Shown: positions 15,441 through 25,026, counted from the first letter of the stretch. The stretch: DNA of 64,000 bases from JALZOC01 sp031361295 (GCA_031361295.1 JANMCN010000229.1:10579-74578); one strand, 5' to 3'. Translations and numbers: made by a program. Notes: generated by a model not told the origin, from the sequence alone.

Positions 15441-18400
15441 TACCGAATCTCCCGCCACGACAGAATCCGGACGCCGACCTGTCCGACGCCGTTGTTGAAG
15501 TCCGCCGGATCGCCGAGCGCTTCCACCTTGGCGCCGGTCGCCCCCGCAGTGCCGAAATACAGATGCTGATCGACAATGAACGGCGCCGTGGCGCGGCCGG
15601 CCATCGTTTTGGCGATCGGCGTTTCGTTGTTGTCGATCCGGCCGTTGCCATCCGCGTCGTACGCCGCGCCGCCCGCATACGTCAGGCCATACAGGTTGGC
15701 GCTGAAGTCCGCGCACGGCGTCGTCGCGTTTTCTGTCGTCGTCGTGTAGAAGACGATGTCGCCCGCCACGGATGGTGCGGTTGACGGGCGCTCACCCGTC
15801 GCGAGACCGCTTGTGTTGCTCACCGTGGCAAGGTCGACGGCAAATTTCGTCGTTGCCGAGGTCCCCGTGTCCTTGAGGCCGTAAAGCCTGAACGTACCCG
15901 CTCCACCGGTCGTCGTCGTCGGCAGGATGTCGCTGCCGGTCGCGAAGAACATGTAGACGTCCACGCTCCCGACGAAGAGCAGTGCCGACGAGGCGTAAAT
16001 GGGCACGCCGGTATCGACCATCAGGTTCACGGAGATCGTGCCGGTCGGCGTGAAGTTGAACCGCCAGTACCGGCCGTCGAGATCGCCGAGATACGCCTTC
16101 GAGACGGCAACCGCTCCACTGACCCCCGCGGCCGTCGGGTCCGCCTGCAGGGCATTCTTCCGCCCGTTCCCTGCCACATCGTTGACCATCACGCATCCGG
16201 AACCGGAGCCCGACCCGCTGGCGATCGTGGGGCACGTGGTCCCGGCCGTGTCGCCGACGAGCAGCCCCGAGTCGACGTCCAGGAGGTACAGCGCACTGCC
16301 GGCTTTCGGCGCGCTGGCGCCGCGGTTCGGCAGGAGCGTCTCGATGTCCGGGAAGTACCCCGATCCCATAATCACCACCGTCGAGTCCCGGGCCGCGTCC
16401 AGGGGGCCGACAGCCGGGTCGGACCAGGTAAATCCGACGGTCTTCTCCGCCAATGGCGCATCACTCTTGAGGTCTCCGTACATCCGCAGCTTGCCGCCCG
16501 CTGAGCCGTCCGCCAGCGTGAACGTATTGAAGTACGTCGTGTCGAAGTGGTTGTAGTTGGGGAAGGCCCACTTGAACACAATCGACTCGCCGGGCGTATC
16601 GTACTTCGCCAGCATCGACGAAACGGCGCCCAGATCGTCGAGCGTCGGATCCACTCCCATGCCGGCCTCGGTGACGTCGAACTCCTGGTAGAACAGCCCC
16701 CCGGGCCCCTGTCCGAACAGCAACAGGCTGTGCCAGACGCCGCCCACTTTGACCTCGGCGACTTTCGGCGAACTGTCCACGAAGTAGTCGAACACGTCCA
16801 CGGCCTGGCCGTCGCTCAACGTCTTCAGCTTCGGCAGCAGGTTGTACGGGATGAAGGCCCACACTTCGTACCCCGTGCGCGCATCGATGGCGTGCATCAT
16901 CCCGTCGTTCGCGCCAACGAAGATGATGCTGCGCCGATCCTTGTGGATGCCGGCAAACGTCGTCGGCGCATCCGTGCGCCCGTACTGTTCGTCCGGAGGC
17001 GGATCGAGCGACGGGGCGTCCATGATGGCCGGTGTGGAGCCGATGATGGCGCCGATGTTCTGCGCCCGTACCGCGGCAATCAGGCTGAGCGTCGTGCTGC
17101 TCGTCCCCATCGCGATCCCGAGGGCCGTCGCGTTCGCCGCCGTGAAGGCGACCAACGATCCGCCACCGGTGCCGTCCGGAATGTACGTGTAGATGTTGCG
17201 GGTATTCGGATCGAGCGGGATCCGCGCCTTGCCGGCAAGCGCGGGCCGACCGTCGAGGTCCGGCCAGAGCCGGGTGCCGTCGTTGACGAACTTCCATCCC
17301 GTGGGCTTCGTCGCATCGGCGACGGGCTTGTAGGTTCTGAACGCGCGGAGCGCGCCGTCGAACCCGGGGAGAACGAACCCGCCGGTCAGCAGCATGTTGC
17401 TCCGCTGGGGCAGATGAAGCCCGCCGGGGTTCGAATTGATGTCCGTGTTCGGCAGGGCCGCGCCCGCGGCGTCGCGCGCGTTCTTCAGGTTCACGGTTCC
17501 GACGATGGGACTGACGGGCAGAAATTCGCTTGCCGTCCCGGCGTCGAACTCGACCGATCGCGAGAACCCGAGCTGCACGGCGTAATCCACCGCCGCGGTC
17601 ACGTCGGACGCGGTCGTCGCGCCGCGGTACACACCGCCGCTGTTGGTCGCGATCGTCTGGAGCGACGCGACGTCCGCGGCGTTTGGTTTGACGCCTACGA
17701 CCACGATGGGCACGCGATGGGTGACGCCGCCGCCAGTGACGGACAGAAAGGACGTCGCGGTCGTCGCGGTGTTGTTCGCCGCAGTGTAGGCGGCATCGCC
17801 GCTATCCTTCCCTCCCGTGATCAGCACGACCACCGTGTTGCGGCAGGTCCGGTTCGCCGCGGTGTCGGCCGCCATGGCCGCGATGGCCGCCGCTTTGGCA
17901 TCGACGAGCGCGTAGTTGAGGGGCCGGTCCTCGTAGCCCACTCCGCCGATGCCGGCGGGAATCAGCGCAGTCGAATCGTTCGGGCCGCGTCCCAGGATCG
18001 AGACGATGGACGCCGAGGTGTTCGCCGCGGGAGTCACGACCGTGGTGCCGGCCGGCGCCGCCGCTTGCGCGTAGTTGGACGCTGCGACGCTGGGCGCGTA
18101 AACGGCGTAATTGCCCAGCACCGCGCTGGCACTGCACGGCGTCGTATCCTTGTAGAGGACCTGGACGGCGTCGCTCACGAGCACCGGTTTGTCGCAGTTC
18201 GCGCCCGTCCGCCAGGCCGGAGTGTTCTGGCGAAGCTTGACGAGTCCCCAGCGGAAACTGCTGCTCCCGTTCTCGGTGACCGCGGCGGACAGGCCGCTCT
18301 TGGCGATGTTGTAGCGGGTTGCATCGAGGAACGCCACATCGGCTGCGTTGTTCGAGGTCAGCGCGTTGGCCGGATCCCAGACCGCCGCCGTCGCGGTGAT

Positions 18401-18799
18401 GCTGTTCGCCGTGTACTTCCCTGGCGACGCGGCATTCTGAAAGTTGTTGTACACGCGGCGGTACGTCTTCGTCGTCGCCGTATTGATCGACGGGAATGAC
18501 GCCATCACGGCCGCGTCGTCCGAGACCTTGTAGAAATTGGGATCGTAGAGGTTGCCGTTGCCGTCGGTCAGCATCCGGAGCGACGTATCCATCACGACGA
18601 TGATCGTCGGTGGGACGCGCTTGATGAAGAGCAGCGGATCGAGCTGAGCGGATGCGGTGGACGACCACCAGAGGGTGACCATCACGGCAAGCAGGACCGT
18701 GGCCCCGCTTCGCCGTCCGAACGTGCGCCCACGCCTCGGGGCTTTGCGCCGCCGAGTGTCTGCCGGCCGGTTCGATCTGAACATTGTGTGGTCCATCAC
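15440..18799 (-). CDS. pilY1: PilY1-like type IV pilus tip / adhesin protein
   Basis: 1119 residues, the usual size of PilY1. A basic N-terminus plus hydrophobic segment ending SSTASAQ is the signal peptide. Residues ~60-420 form a von Willebrand A-like domain (IIVVMDTSLRM gives a DxSxR metal site; VVVLITGGKDSGDAAY follows). The C-terminal half is the PilC/PilY1 beta-propeller with RRSIIFVGANDGMMHAIDARTGYEVWAFIPYNLL, where the NDGMMHA motif is diagnostic. A calcium-loop-like DADGNGRIDNNE lies near the C-terminus. It is the last large gene of the minor-pilin operon fimT-pilV-pilW-pilX-pilY1, whose products form the tip complex that primes pilus assembly. Confidence 0.93.
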   Translation of the reverse strand: MMDHTMFRSNRPADTRRRKAPRRGRTFGRRSGATVLLAVMVTLWWSSTASAQLDPLLFIKRVPPTIIVVMDTSLRMLTDGNGNLYDPNFYKVSDDAAVMASFPSINTATTKTYRRVYNNFQNAASPGKYTANSITATAAVWDPANALTSNNAADVAFLDATRYNIAKSGLSAAVTENGSSSFRWGLVKLRQNTPAWRTGANCDKPVLVSDAVQVLYKDTTPCSASAVLGNYAVYAPSVAASNYAQAAAPAGTTVVTPAANTSASIVSILGRGPNDSTALIPAGIGGVGYEDRPLNYALVDAKAAAIAAMAADTAANRTCRNTVVVLITGGKDSGDAAYTAANNTATTATSFLSVTGGGVTHRVPIVVVGVKPNAADVASLQTIATNSGGVYRGATTASDVTAAVDYAVQLGFSRSVEFDAGTASEFLPVSPIVGTVNLKNARDAAGAALPNTDINSNPGGLHLPQRSNMLLTGGFVLPGFDGALRAFRTYKPVADATKPTGWKFVNDGTRLWPDLDGRPALAGKARIPLDPNTRNIYTYIPDGTGGGSLVAFTAANATALGIAMGTSSTTLSLIAAVRAQNIGAIIGSTPAIMDAPSLDPPPDEQYGRTDAPTTFAGIHKDRRSIIFVGANDGMMHAIDARTGYEVWAFIPYNLLPKLKTLSDGQAVDVFDYFVDSSPKVAEVKVGGVWHSLLLFGQGPGGLFYQEFDVTEAGMGVDPTLDDLGAVSSMLAKYDTPGESIVFKWAFPNYNHFDTTYFNTFTLADGSAGGKLRMYGDLKSDAPLAEKTVGFTWSDPAVGPLDAARDSTVVIMGSGYFPDIETLLPNRGASAPKAGSALYLLDVDSGLLVGDTAGTTCPTIASGSGSGSGCVMVNDVAGNGRKNALQADPTAAGVSGAVAVSKAYLGDLDGRYWRFNFTPTGTISVNLMVDTGVPIYASSALLFVGSVDVYMFFATGSDILPTTTTGGAGTFRLYGLKDTGTSATTKFAVDLATVSNTSGLATGERPSTAPSVAGDIVFYTTTTENATTPCADFSANLYGLTYAGGAAYDADGNGRIDNNETPIAKTMAGRATAPFIVDQHLYFGTAGATGAKVEALGDPADFNNGVGQVGVRILSWREIR

Positions 18800-19575
18800 T
18801 GCACGACCAGATTCCCCGTGGAAAGCCCCATGCGCATGTTGCTCAGCGTCTTGCCGGGCGTCTGCACGGCCGCTTTCCGGGCGCGTTGATTCAGTTCTTC
18901 CTGACCGCGCTGGGCGATCTGCCCGCGTTCGATTTCGGTGCTCGATGTCCGGGCGACGGTGACCTCGATGACTTTCCGCGTCCCGCCGGGGCCGATGGCC
19001 TCGGCGTGCAGCGTCAACGTGCCGTTCACGTCGGAGAGCGGGTCGCCGTCCACCACGCCGCCAGTGCCGTCCGCAGGGTCGTCCGCCACCCAGACCGCCA
19101 CGTACATCGAACTGTCAATCTGGTTGTTCGGCAGCATGGTGTCGAGGGGACCCCAGGCGAACAGCTTCCACTGTGGATTGTTCGGGCCCCACAGGTTCAA
19201 GGTGTCGGTGTCGGCCTGCAGCTGGCCGGTCGCGGTGTTCGCGCCGCAGCAGAGCGTCATCGTGCGGCCGGCCGGGAGCGTCACGGTCGCCGTCATCGAT
19301 CCGGTCGCGAAGTCGGACTGGGTCGTGCCGTTCAGGATGTCGTTCCAGCGCGGGATCAGGAGGAGGTCCTGGACGACGCGTTCCACCGCGGCGTCGGCGG
19401 CATAGAGCGCTTCCTGGCTGTCGCGGTAATTGCCCGAAATGCGGGTTTCGGTGGTGCTCACCATGACCACGGCCGCACCGAGGGCGGTCAGGAGCATCAT
19501 CGCCATCAGCGCGATGATGAGCGCCGACCCGTCCTGGTTCGAAAGCCGCGTCCGGAGCCGCTGGATGGTCTGCAT
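18796..19575 (-). CDS. pilX: Minor pilin PilX-like protein
   Basis: 259 residues. LSNQDGSALIIALMAMMLLTALGAA is a PilX-type N-terminus: it has the hydrophobic helix but a Gly-Ser in place of the GF(T/S)LIE cleavage motif, as in other PilX proteins. TETRISGNYRDSQEALYAADAAVE is also typical. Start overlaps the pilW stop by one base (TAATG) and the end overlaps pilY1 by four bases. Confidence 0.88.
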   Translation of the reverse strand: MQTIQRLRTRLSNQDGSALIIALMAMMLLTALGAAVVMVSTTETRISGNYRDSQEALYAADAAVERVVQDLLLIPRWNDILNGTTQSDFATGSMTATVTLPAGRTMTLCCGANTATGQLQADTDTLNLWGPNNPQWKLFAWGPLDTMLPNNQIDSSMYVAVWVADDPADGTGGVVDGDPLSDVNGTLTLHAEAIGPGGTRKVIEVTVARTSSTEIERGQIAQRGQEELNQRARKAAVQTPGKTLSNMRMGLSTGNLVVQ

Positions 19576-20681
19576 TATCGTGTCAGGTTCAAGTTCCGCG
19601 GCGACACCTCGAACTGCGTCTGGTAGTCGGGCACGTAGCGATCACCGCCGACGGCGGTGCCACGGTTGACGAATCGCACGGGGTCGTTGCCTCGCAGGCT
19701 CGCCGACGCGGCCTGCATGCGGAGCGTCACCTTCACCTTGCGGATTCGGAGGAGATCCACGTCGAACTGGTTGTCCCCGGTTCCGCAGTAGGGTCCGTCC
19801 GTGAGCATCGCGGCGGTGAGAGCGGCCAGCGAGCCGTCGGTGGCGGCCAGCGTGGGCCGGGGCACGAAATTCCCTGCCGCGTCATAGAGGCAGTTCGCGA
19901 CCCCCAGCGGCGGCTTCGGCTGCGTGGGCGACGCGGTGTCCCCGAAATAGTCGAACCGGAGGGCCACTACGTTGTCGACGAGCGGCGTCTCGTTCGCGTG
20001 GCCGTCGTACCTCATCAGCTGGTTCGTCGCCGAATTCAGGTAAAAGGTGTCGCTGACGACCTGCGTGACCGAGGCGCCGGTGGCGTACGAATAGTTCAGG
20101 TCCTGGCCGCGGTGCTGCAGGTGCGCCGCCGCATCCTGCACTTCCGTGATGGTGAACGTGTCGTAGTTTCCGGACGTGTCGAAGATGATGACGTCCATGC
20201 CTGCCGTGAAGCCGCAGAGCGCCTGGGCCGCCGGGCAGTTCGGCTGGTTCGTGACCTTCAGCTCCGCCGACTGCGACGGCATCGCGTCGCTCAGCGTGGT
20301 CTGCGAGTAGCTGTTCGGAATGTAGGTGAGCGTGATCTTGTCGGTCGTGAAACTGCCGGCGCCTGTGGTCGGATCGGCGGCGAGATCACCGGTGCGGCGC
20401 GGCAGGATCGACGCAAAGAAGTTGACGAGCGATCCCGTGACGGGACCCTGGTAGGGGCCTGCGCCGGCGATGATGAGATCCTTGAACAGCGCGTCGGTCC
20501 CGACACGCATCCGCTGCTGGATGTCCACGACTTCCGGCTGCGCCTGGGCGTTCCCTTGCGCCGGATTCATCAGCGTGAAGATCGCCCCGGTGACGGCGAG
20601 CATGATGGCGGTCGAGATCAGCATCTCGACGAGCGAAAAGCCGGACTCGTCCGTGAGGCGACGCAGGCGATGCGGCCTCAT
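19575..20681 (-). CDS. pilW: Minor pilin PilW-like protein
   Basis: 368 residues from the ATG at 20681, overlapping the pilV stop (ATGA). The prepilin signal is DESGFSLVEMLISTAIMLAVTGAIF; cleavage is expected between Gly and Phe, with Glu at mature position 5. QRMRVGTDALFKDLIIAG is the usual post-helix motif in PilW. Pilus tip-priming component processed by the prepilin peptidase at 23354. Confidence 0.88.
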   Translation of the reverse strand: MRPHRLRRLTDESGFSLVEMLISTAIMLAVTGAIFTLMNPAQGNAQAQPEVVDIQQRMRVGTDALFKDLIIAGAGPYQGPVTGSLVNFFASILPRRTGDLAADPTTGAGSFTTDKITLTYIPNSYSQTTLSDAMPSQSAELKVTNQPNCPAAQALCGFTAGMDVIIFDTSGNYDTFTITEVQDAAAHLQHRGQDLNYSYATGASVTQVVSDTFYLNSATNQLMRYDGHANETPLVDNVVALRFDYFGDTASPTQPKPPLGVANCLYDAAGNFVPRPTLAATDGSLAALTAAMLTDGPYCGTGDNQFDVDLLRIRKVKVTLRMQAASASLRGNDPVRFVNRGTAVGGDRYVPDYQTQFEVSPRNLNLTR

Positions 20682-21259
20682 GACGCTTTCCTCGTCTTGA
20701 CCGTGACGAGCAGGGCGTCGGTGAGCATCCGCGTCCGCGTGAATGCCGTCGTGACGCGCGTCGCCTCGCTGGCCACCGGCGTCACGAGCACCTGCAGCAC
20801 GAGCGTGTTGTTCGGATTCGTCGGCAGCGGCGTGATCGACCAGCGGCGGATATAGACCGCCGTCCCCGTCGGCGTCGTGCCTGTGCCGATCCACGTGCCG
20901 TTGGCGTCGAGAAAATCCACGTAGCCGGGCGCGTTCCGCTCGAGCGAATCGGACGGCGAGGGGTTGAGGCCGCCGCCGGTCGCCGTCGGCGGGAACACTG
21001 CAAGGTTCGTCGTGTTGTCGCTCAGCGGAAGCCCCTGCCCCTGGAGGTCGAATCCCCACGTCAGGCCACGCAGCTGTTCGAGCTTCTGTTCGGCCATCGA
21101 CGTCGCGGACGTCTGGCCATGCGCCACGAGATTCATGCGCGTGGACATCGCAAAGATCTGTGCGACGCCGAGCGACACGGTGGTCAGCAATGCCATCGAG
21201 ATGATCACTTCGATGAGGCTGAAGCCCCGGTTATTGAAGCAGGATTTTGCCGATGGCAT
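20678..21259 (-). CDS. pilV: Minor pilin PilV-like protein
   Basis: 193 residues. N-terminus NNRGFSLIEVIISMALLTTVSLGVAQ has the canonical GF(S)LIE prepilin site; SMAEQKLEQLRGL follows the helix as in PilV. The start lies inside the 3' end of the fimT-like gene (29-base overlap), the largest overlap in this operon. Confidence 0.87.
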   Translation of the reverse strand: MPSAKSCFNNRGFSLIEVIISMALLTTVSLGVAQIFAMSTRMNLVAHGQTSATSMAEQKLEQLRGLTWGFDLQGQGLPLSDNTTNLAVFPPTATGGGLNPSPSDSLERNAPGYVDFLDANGTWIGTGTTPTGTAVYIRRWSITPLPTNPNNTLVLQVLVTPVASEATRVTTAFTRTRMLTDALLVTVKTRKAS

Positions 21260-21788
21260 TGATCGTCACCGTCTTGGACTTGCCGTCACGCGTAATCGTC
21301 ACGGTTACTGGCGTCGTGATGGCCTGCACGGCACCGGCGACAACCTGGCTGGCGGCGCCGTCGGGCTGGAACTGGACCACCGTGGTCGTCACCGTGGCGC
21401 CCGTCGGCAGCGTCCGGACGGGCCCGTCGAAGTTGGGGCGGGTCATGACGTCTGTGTCGGCCGCCGGAAACGGGTATGCCGACGCGAGGCAGCGGTTCGA
21501 CGCGGTGTCAGCCGCGGTGCTCAGCACCTCCACGATCCGCACGTACCCCGTCGCCGGGCAGTTCGTCCGAACGCGAAGGGGCCGGTTCGAGGACACCGCC
21601 TTGATCCGTGCGTCCTGGAACTCCCCCACGACCATCCGCGCCGCGTCATTCAGCTTGATGCTGGCGGTCATGTCCTTCATGACCGGCAGCGCCACGGCGG
21701 CCATCGTCCCGACGAGGGCGACGACGAGCAGGAGCTCGACGAGCGTGAAACCGTTCGCGGTACTGCGGGAAGACATCTCGGGTGCCAA
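21231..21788 (-). CDS. fimT: GspH/FimT-type minor pseudopilin
   Basis: 185 residues. STANGFTLVELLLVVALVGTMAAVALP is a class III prepilin signal. EFQDARIKAVSSNRPLRVR matches the GspH/FimT domain (DUF with a basic strand). First gene of the minor pilin operon; the 211 bases upstream carry its promoter but no convincing -35/-10 or -24/-12 was found. Confidence 0.87.
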   Translation of the reverse strand: MAPEMSSRSTANGFTLVELLLVVALVGTMAAVALPVMKDMTASIKLNDAARMVVGEFQDARIKAVSSNRPLRVRTNCPATGYVRIVEVLSTAADTASNRCLASAYPFPAADTDVMTRPNFDGPVRTLPTGATVTTTVVQFQPDGAASQVVAGAVQAITTPVTVTITRDGKSKTVTINAIGKILLQ

Positions 21789-21999
21789 TTGAGCAAGAGC
21801 ACGGCCATAGCGGTGTTGGCCTCGCGATCGGGCTCGCTAACCATGGGTAATATCGCGGTTTAGGGCACGGGAACGGATGTCGCGGGAGACGTCGAGATCT
21901 GGCCGGTGTGCCGTTTTGGTACCGGCGCTAACAGTTCTGGCGTCAGGCCCAGACGAGGGCCTGTTCACGGGGGTCGAGGGGGTTCGGCGCGGGACGGAG
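21789..21999. other. 211-base gap between fimT and the histidine kinase gene
   Basis: No gene is seen. This stretch lies upstream of fimT and must hold the minor-pilin promoter if the operon has its own. GGCAC and GGCC motifs occur but not with sigma-54 spacing. No heptamer array is present, unlike the gap on the other side of the kinase gene. Confidence 0.5.
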
Positions 22000-23268
22000 T
22001 CAGCCGATTCCGAGCGGCAGAGAGATGGTCAGGCGGGCGCCTCCCTGGCCCGCGTTGCCGGCCGTAATCCGTCCGTTGTGCGTGACGATAATCTTCTGCA
22101 CCAGCGCGAGTCCGAGGCCGGTGCCGCGGGCTTTCGTGGTGAAGAAGGGGGTGAATATCTTCGCTGCGGCACCCGGCTTGATGCCAGGGCCGTTGTCGCT
22201 GACGGTGATGCGGAGGATGTGCTGGGAGGCGTCCTCGACCCCATCGATCGCGATCCGCGGCGGCACGTTCGCATCCGAGCACGCCTCGAGCGCATTCCGG
22301 CACAGGTTGCTGAACGCCTGACGCAACAGCACTTCGTCGCCTTCCACCCTCCCGAAGCGGCCCGTGACCGTCACGTCGCCGCCGCGGCTCCGCGCGTCCG
22401 CGCGGATCTCCTCGGCCGCGCGATCGACGATGCCCTGCATCTCGACCGGCGTGAGGGTGAGATCGGCCGGCTTGGCGAAGTTCAGGAAGTTCGTGACGAC
22501 CTGTCCCAGCGCCTCGGTCTCATCGCGTATGCCCTGCACGTACGGGCGGAAGTCGGCCGGCAGCTGATCGAGCGCCAGCAGCCGCGCGTAGCCATGGATC
22601 GTCGCGAGACCGTTGCGGAACTCGTGCGCGATGCCCGCGGTGAGCTCGCCCAGCCGGGCGAGGCTGTCCTTGAGCCGCAGCTGCTCTTCGAGCTCGGCGA
22701 CGTCGCTCAAATCCGTGAACAGGCAGATGGCGCCGTGCGCGTCGCCGGCGCCATCACGCACCGGCGACACGGTGATGCCCAGGTGCGTGGCGCCCCCGGC
22801 GGGCCGGACCATCTGCACGGCACGCCGGACGATCGGCCGCATCACCGTGAGGCCTTCGTTCACCACATCGGAGAGCGGGGCCGCGTTCGCCAGGACGTCC
22901 TTGTAGCTCGCGCTCACGTCCGCGTCGTCGGCGATCCCGAGCAGACGCCGCCCGGCGGGATTGAGCGTTCTGACCAGCCCCCCTTCGCTGACCACGAGCA
23001 GGCCGGACGTCATGCTCGCGATGATTTCGCTGCTCAGACGCTCGGACGCCTCCGCCCGGGCCTTCATGGCAAGCTCCTGCGCCTTCAGGGCCTGGAGGGC
23101 GTCTTCCATGGCGTTGGCCATGAACACGGATTCCCCGCGAACCGGCGTGCCCCCTTTCGCGGCCGACCGCGCCGCCGCGAAGATCTTGACGACGGCGAAT
23201 GAGAGGATCCCCGCGAGCGATCCGACGATCGCGGTGAGACCGAGGAGAAGGTATCCGGCTCGCGTCAT
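22000..23268 (-). CDS. Membrane-anchored PAS sensor histidine kinase (no adjacent regulator)
   Basis: 422 residues. One N-terminal membrane helix (~4-28), a short coiled coil, a PAS domain (~75-190, SGLLVVSEGGLVRTLNPAGRRLLG), HisKA with H-box GELTAGIAHEFRNGLATIHGY, and HATPase with N-box NLCRNALEAC, G1 DNGPGIKPG, F-box FTPFFTTKARGTGLGLAL. All catalytic motifs are intact. It lies between the prepilin peptidase and fimT with no response regulator next to it; the pilR at 30384 is a possible partner in addition to pilS. Confidence 0.92.
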   Translation of the reverse strand: MTRAGYLLLGLTAIVGSLAGILSFAVVKIFAAARSAAKGGTPVRGESVFMANAMEDALQALKAQELAMKARAEASERLSSEIIASMTSGLLVVSEGGLVRTLNPAGRRLLGIADDADVSASYKDVLANAAPLSDVVNEGLTVMRPIVRRAVQMVRPAGGATHLGITVSPVRDGAGDAHGAICLFTDLSDVAELEEQLRLKDSLARLGELTAGIAHEFRNGLATIHGYARLLALDQLPADFRPYVQGIRDETEALGQVVTNFLNFAKPADLTLTPVEMQGIVDRAAEEIRADARSRGGDVTVTGRFGRVEGDEVLLRQAFSNLCRNALEACSDANVPPRIAIDGVEDASQHILRITVSDNGPGIKPGAAAKIFTPFFTTKARGTGLGLALVQKIIVTHNGRITAGNAGQGGARLTISLPLGIG

Positions 23269-23273
23269 GGTTT

Positions 23274-23357
23274 CAGTTCTCAGCTCTGCGCTCTCAACTG
23301 TCGGCTGTCAATTCTCGGCCGACGGCTGACAGCGGTGTGCTGTGAGTTGCCGGCTAG
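23274..23357. repeat. Heptamer array between pilD and the histidine kinase gene
   Basis: Twelve degenerate 7-base units stay in phase for 84 bases (CAGTTCT, CAGCTCT, GCGCTCT, CAACTGT, CGGCTGT, CAATTCT, CGGCCGA, CGGCTGA, CAGCGGT, GTGCTGT, GAGTTGC, CGGCTAG). The last unit contains the pilD stop codon. It belongs to a divergent CAGCTGT-like subtype of the family seen in the ribosomal gaps. Confidence 0.7.
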
Positions 23358-24124
23358 TAAAAACTCATATACCAGCGGATCAGCCGATCGCCGGCGAGCG
23401 AGGCCGCAAGGGCGCCAAGGGCGAGGAACGTGCCATATGGCAGCGCGTACTTCATCCCGCCCCGTTTGAGCGCCATCACCAGAATTCCGATGAGCGATCC
23501 CGCCACGGACGATAGCACCAGCGTGACGAGCACGAGCTTCCACCCGAGGAAGGCGCCGATCATCGCGAGCATCTTGACGTCGCCGCCCCCCATGCCTTCC
23601 TGGCCGGAAACACGGAAGTACACTTCTCCGATCGCCCACAACACCCCGCCACCGATCAGGATCCCGAGCAGCGCGTCCACGATGCCGGGGGGCAGCGCGA
23701 CGCTTGCCGCGAGCCCGGCGACGATACCGGGAAGTGTGATGACGTCCGGCAGCAAGTGATGTTCGAGGTCGATGGCAAACAGCACGATCATCGCGCACGC
23801 GAACACCAGCCGGACGACGAGGAGGGCGCTCCAGCCGAAGACCGCGCCGTGGACGATGAACACGGCGAGCGTCGCGAGCTCCAGGGCGGGATACCGGATC
23901 GAGATGGGCTCACGACACCGGCGGCAGCGGCCCCGGAGCAGCGCGTAGCTCACGAGAGGCACGTTGTCGAACCATCGCAGGGCGTAGCCGCAGTGCGGGC
24001 ATCGCGATCCGGGGCGCACGAGCGACTCGCCGAGCGGCACCCGGTGCACGCAGACGTTGAGGAAGCTTCCGACCGACAAGCCGAGAATCGACAGCACCGC
24101 CAGGTGCAACGCGGCGACGCTCAC
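23354..24124 (-). CDS. pilD: Prepilin peptidase / N-methyltransferase
   Basis: 256 residues from a GTG at 24124 that overlaps the preceding stop (GTGA). About seven membrane segments. N-terminal GSFLNVCVHRVPLGESLVRPGSRCPHC and CRRCREPIS give the two CxxC pairs of the zinc-bound cytoplasmic loop; the aspartates of the peptidase A24 site are in FAIDLEHHLLPD and GMGGGDVKMLAMIGAFLG. Cleaves prepilins after Gly and methylates the new N-terminus. Serves all the pilins in this window. Confidence 0.93.
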   Translation of the reverse strand: MSVAALHLAVLSILGLSVGSFLNVCVHRVPLGESLVRPGSRCPHCGYALRWFDNVPLVSYALLRGRCRRCREPISIRYPALELATLAVFIVHGAVFGWSALLVVRLVFACAMIVLFAIDLEHHLLPDVITLPGIVAGLAASVALPPGIVDALLGILIGGGVLWAIGEVYFRVSGQEGMGGGDVKMLAMIGAFLGWKLVLVTLVLSSVAGSLIGILVMALKRGGMKYALPYGTFLALGALAASLAGDRLIRWYMSFY

Positions 24125-25026
24125 TGCGGCTGTCCTGGTTCGGATGGCATGGGGAACAAGGGAGACGCGGAACTGACGCGGACGCGCCCGGAGAAGGCGT
24201 CCAGACTGTACGGCGTGCCCGCCGGATCGACCGGGACGCCGCTGAGCATGCCGCGACCCGTCAACGCGTACCACGAATACGCTCCGGCGGACCGGCCCGC
24301 GCGCGCGACGATCGCCTGGAGCTGGTCAATCTGATCGAGGGCCTGGAGCTGGAGCAGCGACCGCTCCGCATTGCGGCGTATCCAGGCTTGCTCCGACCGC
24401 ATCAACTGCTGCCACATGAACCGGGCGGTCGCGCGATCGCTGCTGCGCGACACCATGGAGGCCGCGACCGCCGGCAGCCAGTTCGGCGCGTGGGGCTGGC
24501 TCGCGGCGCGCTGGAACCACTCGCCGGCGGCCTTGTAGTCGTGCAGGCGCCAGTAGTACACGAACGCGATGTCGTGATAGTACTCCCACTTCTGCGGCAT
24601 GGCGGCGATCCCTTTGCGCAGCAGCGTCACGGCCAGGTCGGGCCGCCCCGGTCCCCCCGGGTAGGGTTCGCCCAGGAAAATGGCGCCGAAGCGGTACGCG
24701 ATGTTGAAGTAGGGGTCGAGCGACGTCGCGATGTCGAGCAGCGGGTAGAGCAGCTCATACCTGCGGGCCTGGGCCCGCTCTCGCTTCTCGAGCCGATCCC
24801 CCCCGTAATGCTGGATCGCGCGGATCCAGTAGACATCCGCCGCGAGCGCCTCGAACCCGAACGTCAACCGCTTCATCGCCGCCGGGGAACGCACATACAG
24901 CACGCGCGTTCGAGCGGCGTCGCCCCGCGGATACGCCTGGTCTCTCGCGGCCTGGAGCGCCATGGCCCCGCCGAGCGCACAGAGTGCGAGGGCCGCGGCC
25001 ACCGGTCTCGTCGGTGCGGCGGTCAC
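24121..25026 (-). CDS. Periplasmic/membrane-anchored TPR-like protein
   Basis: 301 residues with an N-terminal hydrophobic signal or anchor (~9-27). The rest is helical and TPR-like: LYVRSPAAMKRLTFGFEALAADVYWIRAIQHYGG, LDIATSLDPYFNIAYRFGAIFL, KWEYYHDIAFVYYWRLHDYKAAGEWFQRA. This family is found beside ABC-2 exporters in Acidobacteriota. Overlaps the permease stop (GTGA) upstream and pilD downstream. Role unknown; perhaps an accessory part of the exporter. Confidence 0.8.
   Translation of the reverse strand: MTAAPTRPVAAALALCALGGAMALQAARDQAYPRGDAARTRVLYVRSPAAMKRLTFGFEALAADVYWIRAIQHYGGDRLEKRERAQARRYELLYPLLDIATSLDPYFNIAYRFGAIFLGEPYPGGPGRPDLAVTLLRKGIAAMPQKWEYYHDIAFVYYWRLHDYKAAGEWFQRAASQPHAPNWLPAVAASMVSRSSDRATARFMWQQLMRSEQAWIRRNAERSLLQLQALDQIDQLQAIVARAGRSAGAYSWYALTGRGMLSGVPVDPAGTPYSLDAFSGRVRVSSASPLFPMPSEPGQPQ

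Noticed and set aside
21789..21999. Sigma-54 promoter upstream of fimT
   Set aside because: GGCAC and GGCC occur but no GC element 12 bases after a GG; spacing does not fit.
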